Position numbers and translations under genes: made by a program. This document shows, one piece after another, positions 7,094 through 15,469 of a stretch of 34,781 nucleotides of DNA. Position 1 is the first letter of the stretch; the number at the start of each line of letters is the position of its first letter. This DNA comes from Acidobacteria bacterium 5-1 (GTDB lineage: Bacteria > Acidobacteriota > Blastocatellia > Pyrinomonadales > Pyrinomonadaceae). A model generated the notes under the pieces. That model searched no databases. It was not told where the DNA came from and saw only the letters and a list, made by a program, of their open reading frames with translations. Location: positions 1 through 34,781 of the forward strand of contig MWZA01000221.1 of the NCBI GenBank assembly GCA_002050455.1, read 5' to 3'.

Positions 7094-10000
7094 ATGACGG
7101 ATAGAGACAAACCGGACATTCAAAATTCCGGCATTTCAAACGAACACGAAACGACGATACAAACGCCAATTCCGACCGACGATAAAACGCTTCTGCTCTC
7201 CGACGCGCTGACGGTTGAAGCGATTGACGAACCGACGCGCAAGTTTGCCGCGCCTGCCAAAGAAACCCGAACCAATCACAAAACCGAAATTGAAACCGAG
7301 CCGACAGAAGTTTTGCAGGACGAATTGCAAGACGATGAAGTAGATGAATTAAAAACTGCGCCGGACGAAAACGCGCTCAAACCAAGTCGGCTGCGCTTTA
7401 CGGTGATTTGTTTGTTATTTCTCCTCGCAGTTGTAAATAGTCTTGTCGGATTTTATCAATACACTGCTACCAATGTTGATATAACCTGGGAAAACGGTTT
7501 TGCCTTTACTAATGGTAAATTTGTCTTTTTCAAGGAAAAGTCTAAATTAATTTCAGAAAAGCCTTTTCAAGTTAATGACGAATTGATAAGTATTAATGAA
7601 TTACCTATTAAAAAGAAAACGGATATAGACAAAATCAAAACCCTTCTCAGTCCGAACGAACAATATAAAGTTTTAATCAGTCGTGGTAATCAAATACAAG
7701 AAATACAATTTACGGCTGAACCTATTTCAATTCAAAAACAAATTGGAAAAACCATAGAAACCGCTATTTCACCAATTATTTTCATACTTACAGGGTTTTT
7801 CGTTTTCCTTTTAAAACCGAACGATAAACTTACAAATCTTCTTGCAGTAATGTTTCTCATGACCCCAGGTTCATCGGAGTATATTCATAAAATAGATTAT
7901 TCGTTAATCATAGCCGCCTTAACTAACCTCCATGTAATTATTACTGGACTGGCATCTGCAGTATTTCTACATTTCTTTCTAATTTTCCCGAAAAAAGCAT
8001 ATCTCCTACGCCGATACCCAAAAATTGAATACCTCCTCTACCTGCCTGCATTATTAGTTATAATTCCGTTCTATTTGTTTAAATATATGGAGGAGGTTGA
8101 GCAGGCGCGGTTACTCGATACATCAACTGACTTCATGTTTTATCTAATACCTATTTGTATCTCAGGTTATCTTTTAACAGGCTTAATATCATTGATAATA
8201 AGTTATTTACGCAGCGAGACAGTTGCGAAGCGTAAGATACGTTTTATTGTTATTAGCATATTGCTAATTCCTCTATCGTTTCCTCTACTAATTATAATTA
8301 TAATTCCCATAATGATACTCGATTCGATATTTTATAATAAAGAATATCTTACCAGTATCACGTCAGATTCTTTTACGCTTTTAGCACTGCTGACTTTTGC
8401 GTTGATTCCAATTACTTTTTCACACGCAATTGTTCGTCATAAAGTCATTCCGATTTCGTTCGTCATCCGGCGCGGTCTGCAATATCTGCTCGCAAAAAAC
8501 GCATTGCGATTGCTTTTAATTTTGCCGATTTTAGGAATTATTTGGAACATTGCCGCCAATCCAAACCGCACTTTAAGCGAAATACTTTTGAATAACTCGT
8601 TCACGTTTTATATTTGCATCGCGCTTGCCGTCGCGCTTGTTTTACTCAATCGTTTCGGTTTGCGTGAATGGGTTGACCGACGATTTTTCCGCGAGCAATA
8701 CAATCAGGAAAAGATTTTGCGCGAGTTGATTGAAGCCGTCAAAGAATCCGATTCGCTGGCGAAACTTTCGCGGCTGGTCAGCAGTAAAATTCAATTGGCT
8801 TTACACCCGGAAAGTATTTATCTTTTTTTCCGCGACGACGCGATGAACTCGGATTTCTCTCTCGGTTACACGACGAGCGGCACGAGCGGAAATTCGGCAA
8901 ACCTAAAACTTGCCGTCGAATCACCGCTGCTTCGTTTTATGCAGCAGGAGCGCGGCGCAATCGAGTTTCCGACGCGCCGCACCGATGATTTACCGAACCG
9001 CGAAAAATGCTGGCTGCGCGAAATAAATGCCAACTTGCTCGTCCCGATGCACGGCTCTGACGGCAAACTTGCCGGAGTTTTTTCCTTGGGAGAAAAGATG
9101 TCGCAGATTCCCTACACCGGACGCGATAAAGATTTGCTCGAAACTTTGGCGAATCAAATCGCGCTCGTTCACGAAAATCTGAATTTAAAAGACCGCGTAC
9201 GCCGCGAACAGCGAATTAAAACAGAAGTTCTCTCGCGCTTTGACGAAGGTAACATCAATCTTTTGAAAGAATGTCCGATGTGCGGCAGATGTTTTGACCG
9301 CGACACGCTGAAGTGCGCGAATGATAACTCGGAATTAACTTTCACTTTGCCCGTTGAACGAACAATTGAAAATCGTTATCGCCTTGAAAAACTTTTGGGC
9401 AAAGGCGGCATGGGCGCGGTTTATCAAGCAACTGACTTACGCATCAACCGCGTTGTCGCGCTCAAAATTTTAAGCGGTGCGATGTTTGGAAATAAAGACG
9501 CTCTGCGCCGTTTTGAACGCGAAGCGCAAACCGCCGGAAAATTAAATCATCGCAACATCGTAACAGTTTTCGATTACGGTGTTTTATCAACCGAAGGTGC
9601 ATTTTTGGTGATGGAATTAGTCAAAGGCGAAACTTTATCAGAAATATTGAAGCGCAAAGGAAAGTTGGATGCGGAAACTATTGTCGCGTGGTTTGGTCAA
9701 GTGCTTGACGGCGTGGAAGCGGCACACAAAGCCGGAATAATCCACCGCGATTTGAAGCCCGACAACATTTTTGTTACGCGCAATGAAGACCAAAGCGTGC
9801 GTTTGTGCATTTTGGATTTTGGTTTGGCGCGATTCAATGAACACGAATTTGCCGACAGCCTCAGCCTTCCGGGAACGGTGATGGGAACGCTCGGCTATAT
9901 GCCGCCCGAACAACTGCGCGGCGAGAAAGTTGATGAACGCAGCGATTTGTTTGCGGCGGGCGTAATAATTTATGAATGTCTGCACGGCGAAAAACCTTAC

Positions 10001-10171
10001 GCGGGCAAAACTTATCAGGAAATTGTGATGTCAATGGGCAAAGAAATTGAACTTGATAAAGATGAGTCGTTTGCAAAATTTTTTGAGCGCAGTTTGGCGC
10101 AAAAATCGGAAAACCGTTTTGCTTCGGCAAGTGAAATGAAAGAGAATTTATCAAACTCAAAAATTAAATGA
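7094..10171 (+). CDS. Membrane receptor Ser/Thr protein kinase (PDZ-like, multi-TM, GAF-like, Hanks kinase)
   Basis: A 1025-residue protein with a strong ribosome site (ggagg, 8 bp before ATG 7094). Residues 1-98 are acidic and disordered. TM1 is about 101-121. Residues about 128-212 look like a PDZ-type fold outside the membrane (FQVNDELISINELP). Several more TM helices span about 225-515. A GAF-like domain covers about 545-695. A Cys cluster CPMCGRCF (727-734, plus Cys741) follows. The Hanks kinase is at 762-1020: GKGGMGAVY (769-777), VALKIL (Lys791), HRDLKPDN (884-891) and DFG (908-910), so it should be active. Bacterial Hanks kinases usually carry the kinase at the N-terminus; here it is C-terminal, like a histidine-kinase layout. 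The next gene, prmA, overlaps by 4 bp. The DNA for the membrane part (about 7.44-8.35 kb) is more A/T-rich than its flanks. Confidence 0.9.
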   Translation: MTDRDKPDIQNSGISNEHETTIQTPIPTDDKTLLLSDALTVEAIDEPTRKFAAPAKETRTNHKTEIETEPTEVLQDELQDDEVDELKTAPDENALKPSRLRFTVICLLFLLAVVNSLVGFYQYTATNVDITWENGFAFTNGKFVFFKEKSKLISEKPFQVNDELISINELPIKKKTDIDKIKTLLSPNEQYKVLISRGNQIQEIQFTAEPISIQKQIGKTIETAISPIIFILTGFFVFLLKPNDKLTNLLAVMFLMTPGSSEYIHKIDYSLIIAALTNLHVIITGLASAVFLHFFLIFPKKAYLLRRYPKIEYLLYLPALLVIIPFYLFKYMEEVEQARLLDTSTDFMFYLIPICISGYLLTGLISLIISYLRSETVAKRKIRFIVISILLIPLSFPLLIIIIIPIMILDSIFYNKEYLTSITSDSFTLLALLTFALIPITFSHAIVRHKVIPISFVIRRGLQYLLAKNALRLLLILPILGIIWNIAANPNRTLSEILLNNSFTFYICIALAVALVLLNRFGLREWVDRRFFREQYNQEKILRELIEAVKESDSLAKLSRLVSSKIQLALHPESIYLFFRDDAMNSDFSLGYTTSGTSGNSANLKLAVESPLLRFMQQERGAIEFPTRRTDDLPNREKCWLREINANLLVPMHGSDGKLAGVFSLGEKMSQIPYTGRDKDLLETLANQIALVHENLNLKDRVRREQRIKTEVLSRFDEGNINLLKECPMCGRCFDRDTLKCANDNSELTFTLPVERTIENRYRLEKLLGKGGMGAVYQATDLRINRVVALKILSGAMFGNKDALRRFEREAQTAGKLNHRNIVTVFDYGVLSTEGAFLVMELVKGETLSEILKRKGKLDAETIVAWFGQVLDGVEAAHKAGIIHRDLKPDNIFVTRNEDQSVRLCILDFGLARFNEHEFADSLSLPGTVMGTLGYMPPEQLRGEKVDERSDLFAAGVIIYECLHGEKPYAGKTYQEIVMSMGKEIELDKDESFAKFFERSLAQKSENRFASASEMKENLSNSKIK

Positions 10172-11130
10172 CAGAAAATCAAAATAACTGGTTTGCCCTT
10201 GAAATTACTGTTAATGCACAAGCGGCTGAAGCGGTTGAATTTGCCTTAAACGAACTCGACGCGCCCGGCACGGAAATAAATAATTTGGGCGCAAGGCAAA
10301 ATGAAACTCTTTGTGTTATCGGCTATTTTAACGAAAAGCAAGACGATAAAACTGTGCAAAAACAACTTGATGAAGCCTTGCGAATTTACGGATTTAGCCA
10401 AGATGAAATTAAACAAATCGAATGGCGCAAAGTTGAAAACACCGATTGGCTTGCCGAATGGAAAAAGCACTGGAAACCGACGGAAACCGCAAAATTTATC
10501 ATCGCGCCGACTTGGGAAAAGGTCGAAAATACCGACAAAATTATTATTCGCATTGAGCCGAGTATGGCATTTGGAACGGGAACGCACGAAACGACAAAAC
10601 TTTGTCTGCGGGCGATAGAAGAAAATTATGAAAACGGCGAGAGTTTCTTCGATGTCGGGACCGGCACGGGGATTTTGGCGATTGCCGCCGCTAAGTTGAA
10701 GTCTGAAGTCTTGAGTCTTGAGTCTAAAGTCAAAAGAAATTCGACTTCAGACTTCAGACTTCAGACTCCAAACTTCAGACTCAAGACTCAAGACTTTATT
10801 TCAGCTTGCGACACGGACGAAGATTCGATAAAAATCGCCATCGAAAACGCCAAATTTAACGGGATTGATAAAATAAATTTTTATGTCGGCTCAATCTCGG
10901 AAAACACGCCGAAGTTTGATTTTGTCTGCGCGAATGTAACGGCTGACATAATTATTCCGATGCTTCCGTTATTGATTGAAAAGACGAACAAAAAATTGGT
11001 TTTATCGGGAATTTTGGTTGAGCAGGAAAATTTAGTTGCAGAAAAATTGCGGGAATTACGGATTAGTAATTTCAAAGTTCAAACTGACGGCGAGTGGGTT
11101 TCAGTATTAGTGGTAAATAGTAAGTGGTAA
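10168..11130 (+). CDS. prmA: Ribosomal protein L11 methyltransferase PrmA, with heptad-repeat insertion
   Basis: A 320-residue SAM-dependent enzyme that trimethylates ribosomal protein L11. Family landmarks are an N-terminal alpha/beta domain, FGTGTHETT (135-143), the SAM loop FDVGTGTGILAIAA (161-174), CDTDEDS (214-220) at the expected second strand, and FVCANVTADIIIPMLP. Between AAK and the ACDTD strand there are about 30 extra residues (176-211), encoded by a 105-bp array of 7-bp repeats; normal PrmA has only about 6-8 residues here. The array preserves frame because it is 15 units long. Start ATG 10168 overlaps the kinase stop (ATGA). The last codons (VVNSKW) are also made of heptads. Probably functional, with an external loop. 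Confidence 0.92.
   Translation: MTENQNNWFALEITVNAQAAEAVEFALNELDAPGTEINNLGARQNETLCVIGYFNEKQDDKTVQKQLDEALRIYGFSQDEIKQIEWRKVENTDWLAEWKKHWKPTETAKFIIAPTWEKVENTDKIIIRIEPSMAFGTGTHETTKLCLRAIEENYENGESFFDVGTGTGILAIAAAKLKSEVLSLESKVKRNSTSDFRLQTPNFRLKTQDFISACDTDEDSIKIAIENAKFNGIDKINFYVGSISENTPKFDFVCANVTADIIIPMLPLLIEKTNKKLVLSGILVEQENLVAEKLRELRISNFKVQTDGEWVSVLVVNSKW
10694..10798. repeat. Heptad-repeat insertion within prmA (two inverted arrays)
   Basis: Fifteen consecutive 7-bp units. Positions 10694-10735 hold GTCTGAA/GTCTTGA/GTCTAAA-type units, 10736-10742 is a spacer unit, and 10743-10798 holds GACTTCA x3, GACTCCA, AACTTCA, GACTCAA x2, GACTTTA. The second array is the reverse complement of the first, giving about 28-nt hairpin arms with three mismatches (about 10703-10730 against 10771-10798). 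The total of 105 bp is a multiple of 3, so the reading frame survives. Confidence 0.92.
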
Positions 11131-11182
11131 ATGGTAAATCAAAAATCCTTCTTACATTTACTACTTACCATTTATCACTAAT
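11106..11182. terminator. Heptad inverted repeat shared by the ends of prmA and the BNR gene
   Basis: TGGTAAA/TAGTAAG-type 7-bp units at about 11111-11138 and their inverted copies at about 11152-11182 form arms of about 28 nt with four mismatches. The prmA stop (TAA, 11128-11130) lies in the left arm and the stop of the convergent gene (TAG, 11180-11178) in the right arm. Its position between convergent genes suggests a bidirectional terminator; there is no long T tract, so this role is inferred. Confidence 0.6.
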
Positions 11183-13235
11183 TATCTTTCTTTGGCGGCG
11201 CGGCAGGCGGAATATCGCCGTCGTCGGTAATCGTAATCAGCGGCGTACGAGCCTTTGCTTTGTTCTTATTACTCATACGCAAAATTGGCGGTAACTTTGG
11301 ACTGCTCGCGGTTTTTATGGTTGAAAGTGTTTCGGAACGCTTTAGGATTGAACCGCTGCGACCTGCGACCCACAGCTCCATTCCGCCGCGATAAACAACC
11401 GCCTGCAAGGAATTGCTCGTGATATTCGGCTGAATTTCCCAATTCCTGCCGCCGTCGTCGGTTCGCAAAACCGCGCCTTGTTCACCGACGACAATTGCTC
11501 CATCGCGTTTGTAGGTAGTAACCGCGTAAAGATTTATTTGCAGGGAAGATTCCTGGTCTTGCCACGTTTCGCCGCTGTCTTCCGTTCGCAAAATTGTGCC
11601 GTTTGCACCGACGGCGTAACCTGTTTTTTCATCAAAAAACGAAAGTGCGTAAAGATTTTCCGTCAGGTTTGTTTTGATTTTTTTCCACGACAAACCGCCG
11701 TCGTCCGTCCGTAAAATTATGCCTTTGTCGCCGACAACCACGCCGCGTTTTTCATCGAGAAATTTTACGTCTTCGAGCCAAACCCGCGTGCCTGATTCAA
11801 ACTGTTCCCAATACGCGCCGCTTGAATCCGAGCGCAGAATCATACCGTTTGCGCCGACGGCAAAACCCGTTTTTTCATTAACAAAATAAACTCCCAAAAG
11901 ATCTTCTTTGACATTGGAGATGCCTTTTCCCCAACTCGCGCCGCTGTTGACTGTCCGCAAAACCGTGCCTTTGTCGCCGACTACGAAACCGCGTTCCGCG
12001 TTGATAAAATAGACGGCGTTCAGATTTTCTTCGACATTGGAAAAAACGGGAAGCCAATCTTTGCCGCCGTCATTGGTAATCCAGATTTTACCGCGTGAAC
12101 CGATGGCTATGCCCAAATCTTCATCAAGAAATGCCAAATCATTAACATCTTCGCGCCCGCCTTCGCTCAAACGCTGCCAACTGTAACCGCCGTCGTCGGT
12201 GCGGACAATCAAACCGCTTTCGCCAACCGCCCAACCCGTATATTGGTCGGCAAAATAAAGTGATACAAGTTTCGGATTTGTCCGTATATTAAACGGCAGC
12301 CAAGTATTTCCGCCGTCGCCCGTCAGCCAAACCATTCCGTTTGCGTCGGTCATTGAGCCGTTTTTGCCGTCCGCAAAACTCACCGAAAGAAAATCGGCAC
12401 GGCTGAAAATATTGATTTTCTGAAATGTTTCGCCGCCGTCTTCGCTTCGCGCCAGACAGCCGCCGTAACCGACGACGACAATTGTTTCAGCCGAAAGATA
12501 CGCCGCGCTAGCTATCAGAGAATTCTCGCACGGTTTATTTAATTTCCAAGTTTTTCTGCCGTTTCCGGTAGTTAAAACTGTTCCGTTTGCCCCAACAATA
12601 ACGCTTCTTTCCGCATCAAAAGCCGCAACTTTTAAAAGATGTTCGGTCGTTCCGCTCGCTTGCGGTTTCCAGGTAAAGCCGCCGTCGGAAGTTTTCAAGA
12701 TACGTCCGTAAGTTCCGACTGCCCAACCTGTCAGATAATTTTCACCGGCAAGTGTAACGCTGTAGAGATGATCTTTGACTTCGGTTATGGCTTGCTTCCA
12801 ATCTTTTCCTTCATTGTCAGTTGAAAAAATCGCACCTCGTGCGCCGACTATCACAGCATTTCGTTTATCTTTAACAAAAACGCCCGAAAGTATCGTATCA
12901 ACCGGCGTGTTTTGCTTTTGCCAGTGAAAACCGCCGTCGTTCGTGGATAAAATCGTGCTGTCGGCACCAACGGCAAAGCCTGTTTCTTTGTCTTTGGCAA
13001 AGTGAATCGCATAAAGCGGATTGCCTTGCGGAAGCGGATTTTGCCAAACCCAGCCGAGCGCGTTTCTTTTTTGCGCGGAAACCTTTTGAGTCCAAAGTCC
13101 AAAGTCCAAAGTCCAAAGTCCAGCCAAAAGCGCGAACGACACAAAAAAGAACACAGCAACGCGGCAACGCGGGGAAAATATTATCTGATTCTCCTTTTCT
13201 CCTTTTCTCCTTTTCTCCTTTTCTCCGACTCGCAT
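11178..13235 (-). CDS. Exported Ycf48/BNR-repeat beta-propeller protein
   Basis: About 685 residues built almost entirely of repeats of the form (G-x-A-V-G)-x-x-G-x-I-L-R-T-x-D-G-G-x-x-W, repeated more than ten times. This is the signature of the BNR / photosystem-II-stability (Ycf48, HCF136) propeller superfamily. In non-photosynthetic bacteria these are exported proteins of unknown role, perhaps binding or assembly factors. ATG 13235 is chosen because it overlaps the RNase HI stop (TGATG), giving translational coupling; an in-frame TTG one codon earlier is less likely. The N-terminus is odd: residues 3-15 come from an 8-bp microsatellite (GEKEKRRKGEKE) and the hydrophobic core of the signal peptide contains LWTLDFGLWT, encoded by a heptad array. 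The C-terminal 50 residues are low-complexity, Pro/Lys-rich. Confidence 0.88.
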   Translation of the reverse strand: MRVGEKEKRRKGEKENQIIFSPRCRVAVFFFVSFALLAGLWTLDFGLWTQKVSAQKRNALGWVWQNPLPQGNPLYAIHFAKDKETGFAVGADSTILSTNDGGFHWQKQNTPVDTILSGVFVKDKRNAVIVGARGAIFSTDNEGKDWKQAITEVKDHLYSVTLAGENYLTGWAVGTYGRILKTSDGGFTWKPQASGTTEHLLKVAAFDAERSVIVGANGTVLTTGNGRKTWKLNKPCENSLIASAAYLSAETIVVVGYGGCLARSEDGGETFQKINIFSRADFLSVSFADGKNGSMTDANGMVWLTGDGGNTWLPFNIRTNPKLVSLYFADQYTGWAVGESGLIVRTDDGGYSWQRLSEGGREDVNDLAFLDEDLGIAIGSRGKIWITNDGGKDWLPVFSNVEENLNAVYFINAERGFVVGDKGTVLRTVNSGASWGKGISNVKEDLLGVYFVNEKTGFAVGANGMILRSDSSGAYWEQFESGTRVWLEDVKFLDEKRGVVVGDKGIILRTDDGGLSWKKIKTNLTENLYALSFFDEKTGYAVGANGTILRTEDSGETWQDQESSLQINLYAVTTYKRDGAIVVGEQGAVLRTDDGGRNWEIQPNITSNSLQAVVYRGGMELWVAGRSGSILKRSETLSTIKTASSPKLPPILRMSNKNKAKARTPLITITDDGDIPPAAPPKKDN
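13083..13124. repeat. Heptad array GTCCAAA inside a signal-peptide coding region
   Basis: Four exact GTCCAAA units (13090-13117) plus a degenerate unit on each side, 42 bp in total. Read on the minus strand it encodes LWTLDFGLWT, part of the hydrophobic core of the BNR protein signal peptide. Confidence 0.9.
13191..13226. repeat. 8-bp microsatellite CTCCTTTT x4.5
   Basis: Four and a half perfect copies of CTCCTTTT, a different unit length from the heptads. On the minus strand this is repeated AAAAGGAG, which both encodes GEKEKRRKGEKE at the start of the BNR protein and offers multiple Shine-Dalgarno-like sequences. Copy-number change by slippage would shift the frame. Confidence 0.95.
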
Positions 13236-13693
13236 CAAATTTCTTTAACTCCAATCTCCGCCACGGCATCGTCTAAAATTCTCTCGTCAATTTTTCCCGA
13301 TTCGGCTATCTTTCGCGCCATTTTATCAGCGATTTCCTGAATTTCGTGTCCGGCGTGTCCTTTGACCCATTCCCAAGTAACATCATGCTTTTTCGCGGAC
13401 TTTTCCAGCTTTTCCCACCATTCGAGATTTGTCTTTTTGCGAAAATTTCCCGTCATTGTTTCGACGACGTAACGCGAATCGCTCAAAAGTCTGACGCGGC
13501 AGGATTCGCTCAAGTTTTTAAGCCCAATCCACGCCGCCGCAATTTCCGCCTGCTGATTGGTTGCACTGCCGAGATATTCGCCAAACGCCCGCCAATAACC
13601 GCGATAACCAAGCACGGCAACCGCCGCCGCTCGCGTCTCTCCTTTGCCGTTTCCAAGACTTGAGCCGTCGCAAACGATTGTAACTTTTTTCAT
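13235..13693 (-). CDS. rnhA: Ribonuclease HI
   Basis: A 152-residue RNase H-fold protein that degrades the RNA strand of RNA-DNA hybrids. The four catalytic acids are Asp9 in VCDGSSLGNGKGE, Glu50 in NQQAEIAA, Asp72 in LLSDSRYVVE and Asp123 in EIADKMA, with the flexible-loop His near 113 in VKGHAGHE. It keeps the basic-handle region EWWEKLEKSAKKHDVTWEWVKGH. Length matches bacterial RNase HI. ATG 13693 starts three residues before the first strand. Its TGA overlaps the start of the BNR gene, so the two are translated together, an unusual pairing with no obvious functional link. Confidence 0.92.
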   Translation of the reverse strand: MKKVTIVCDGSSLGNGKGETRAAAVAVLGYRGYWRAFGEYLGSATNQQAEIAAAWIGLKNLSESCRVRLLSDSRYVVETMTGNFRKKTNLEWWEKLEKSAKKHDVTWEWVKGHAGHEIQEIADKMARKIAESGKIDERILDDAVAEIGVKEI

Positions 13694-13760
13694 AAAACGA
13701 TAATTGATAAGCGTTTAACTATTTTAAGACAAAGTGGATTTAAGAGAAAAATTTTGAGAA

Positions 13761-14378
13761 TCAAAAATCGTTCATTTCGTTAAATTCCAACTGTTCTAAA
13801 ACCATTTGCGCGTCTTGGTTGTCAAACTCAAAGGCTTGTTGTTCAAGCGCAATGTGCGCGATTTCGTGATAAATCGGGTCGTCTAAAAGCGGCAATAAAT
13901 AAGAAACGGGCATCATTGCCAGAGTTTCAAAAGCAATCGCACGAATTTGTGCCAAGTCGGTCTGTCTGACAATTTCCGCAATTTCGCCAGCCGAGAATCG
14001 TTTTGCAAGTGTGTCGGCTAAAATGTCAAACTTGTTAAAATCATTGTTTTGCAAAACCCGCGTCGCAAGTTGGATAAAAACTTCGGCAGATTCGGTTTGA
14101 GATTGCAAAACGGACGAGCAAGTTTCCGCCAATTGTTTTATCTCACGCAGTTTCTCCGCGTCTTTCTTTACTTCCGTATCTTTCGCCTGTTCATCTAACG
14201 CGAAAAGCAAACGGCTCAATTCCCAATCAGCGTGGGTATCGTAAGAGAATTTTTGTGTCTGCGCGGGAAACGAACTTCCACTGCTTGCCTGCCACACACC
14301 AACCAACATTTTTTTTGTCATCGGGCGCAAACCTTCCCAAACACTGACGACTCGCGCTCCAAAATTTTTTATTGTCAT
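13761..14378 (-). CDS. Hypothetical helical cytoplasmic protein
   Basis: A 205-residue protein when read from ATG 14378; a TTG at 14408 would add ten residues. It is largely alpha-helical and acidic, with no signal peptide, no TM helix and no motif I recognise. The central part (AEKLREIKQLAETCSSVLQ) may form a coiled coil, and the C-terminus is Glu/Asp/Asn-rich. Codon use resembles the neighbouring genes. It lies between RNase HI (67 bp away) and the next unknown gene on the same strand. The function cannot be inferred. Confidence 0.6.
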   Translation of the reverse strand: MTIKNFGARVVSVWEGLRPMTKKMLVGVWQASSGSSFPAQTQKFSYDTHADWELSRLLFALDEQAKDTEVKKDAEKLREIKQLAETCSSVLQSQTESAEVFIQLATRVLQNNDFNKFDILADTLAKRFSAGEIAEIVRQTDLAQIRAIAFETLAMMPVSYLLPLLDDPIYHEIAHIALEQQAFEFDNQDAQMVLEQLEFNEMNDF

Positions 14379-14461
14379 TTCAATAAAGTAAGTTTGCAAT
14401 AAATACAAAACTTTGTAAATCGGAAATCAACCGCAAATTTTCGATTCGCCTGCTTCGATGC

Positions 14462-14782
14462 TCATTTTCTCATTCGCGTTTGCATTTCTTGGCGTGTTTC
14501 TTCCCGAATTTCTTCGTCGTCTTCGGCTTCAAACACTTCAACCAGTGCAAAAGGCGTTCCACCCAAACGCCGCAATTCCCACGTTTCGCGGTCTTTGCCC
14601 GAAGCGCGTGAAAACCAAGCCGCGTCCGTATCGGACGAAATAATCTCGACATCACCAAAAAGATTTTCCGGCGAAGCCGACAACTTTTGTTTTGTCGGCG
14701 CAGAAAGCAAAACACGGCTTAAATTCCAGCCGTGCTTTTTATATTGTGCCAAGATTTCTTGAATCTCGTGTGCTTCAATCAT
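14462..14782 (-). CDS. Hypothetical small acidic protein
   Basis: A 106-residue protein starting at ATG 14782, whose A is the last base of the preceding lipoprotein stop (TAATG), so the two are translationally coupled. The sequence has no membrane segment. It ends with a very acidic then mixed-charge tail (EAEDDEEIREETRQEMQTRMRK). No family is recognised. The central part (FGDVEIISSDTDAAWFSR, RETWELRRLGGTPFALVEVF) looks like a small alpha/beta fold. Coupling to a lipoprotein suggests a common process, otherwise unknown. Confidence 0.65.
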   Translation of the reverse strand: MIEAHEIQEILAQYKKHGWNLSRVLLSAPTKQKLSASPENLFGDVEIISSDTDAAWFSRASGKDRETWELRRLGGTPFALVEVFEAEDDEEIREETRQEMQTRMRK

Positions 14783-15408
14783 TATTTCGGCTGGTTGGGA
14801 GGCGGCATTTCGATTACTTTGTTACTGTTTGAGGAAGAAGGAAATTTGCCGTTGGCGTTTGGCGAAATCAGAATCTTTGTATTTGAAGATTCGTTTTCAA
14901 TTTCCGACTGTCCTTTGCGCGGTTTCTTATATGTATTTTTAAAAACATCGCCGACAGCAAGTTTCCAACCGCCATCTTCAAAAATAAACGGTAAATCTTC
15001 CCAATGGTTTTCCTGTTGATTATAAACCTCAACCGCACCAAAATTATCTTTTATTCGTTCGTCGCGTATTTCGGGTAAAAATGGGGCGAAAGTTGTTGCC
15101 ATAAATCCATTTTCCAAGATCGAGTCAACCGTTTTTTTCTGTAATTGTGCCTGATATTCGGCGAAACTCATTGTGTTTTTCGTCATCAATTGCTTGATTT
15201 TGTTAATATCTTTAGCTTTGACCGCCGCATACAGCATTTTGTATGCTTCGGTCGGCGATTGCGCTTTGATGATTTCCGTCGGTACGCCGCCCTTTTCTGT
15301 CGGCGTATTGCTTTTTTCCGCCGTTTGTTTTTGACACGCTAAACTTAAAAATGCCAGAGCTAGCAAAAAACCGGCTGTAATAATTTTGTTACTGATATTT
15401 GATTTCAT
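14782..15408 (-). CDS. Lipoprotein with NTF2-like (DUF4878-type) domain
   Basis: A 208-residue lipoprotein. The N-terminal hydrophobic segment ends in a lipobox LSLAC (Cys about 25), so it is lipidated and membrane-anchored. The region from about 50 to 165 (PTEAYKMLYAAVKAKDINKIKQLMT, then WEDLPFIFEDGGWKLAVGDVF) has the pattern of NTF2-like DUF4878-type domains, which fold as a cone and often bind ligands or act as stress proteins. The tail is low-complexity, Ser/Asn/Pro-rich. A candidate promoter lies about 35 bp upstream. It is followed by a coupled 106-residue unknown protein. Confidence is good for lipoprotein status and moderate for the domain. Confidence 0.8.
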   Translation of the reverse strand: MKSNISNKIITAGFLLALAFLSLACQKQTAEKSNTPTEKGGVPTEIIKAQSPTEAYKMLYAAVKAKDINKIKQLMTKNTMSFAEYQAQLQKKTVDSILENGFMATTFAPFLPEIRDERIKDNFGAVEVYNQQENHWEDLPFIFEDGGWKLAVGDVFKNTYKKPRKGQSEIENESSNTKILISPNANGKFPSSSNSNKVIEMPPPNQPK

Positions 15409-15440
15409 TCTTTTTCCAAAAATATATATTATTTAGAAAA

Positions 15441-15469
15441 AGTATAATTAGAGTTTTAACAAAAGTAAA
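15441..15469 (-). promoter_or_regulatory. Candidate sigma70-type promoter of the lipoprotein gene
   Basis: On the minus strand, TTTACT (15469-15464) and TATACT (15446-15441) are separated by 17 bp, with the ATG about 33 bp downstream of the -10. The match to TTGACA/TATAAT is 4/6 and 5/6. The region is A/T-rich, so chance matches are possible. Confidence 0.4.

Noticed and set aside
10694-10798. CRISPR array in prmA
   Set aside because: Repeats are 7 bp with no spacers and lie in a coding frame.
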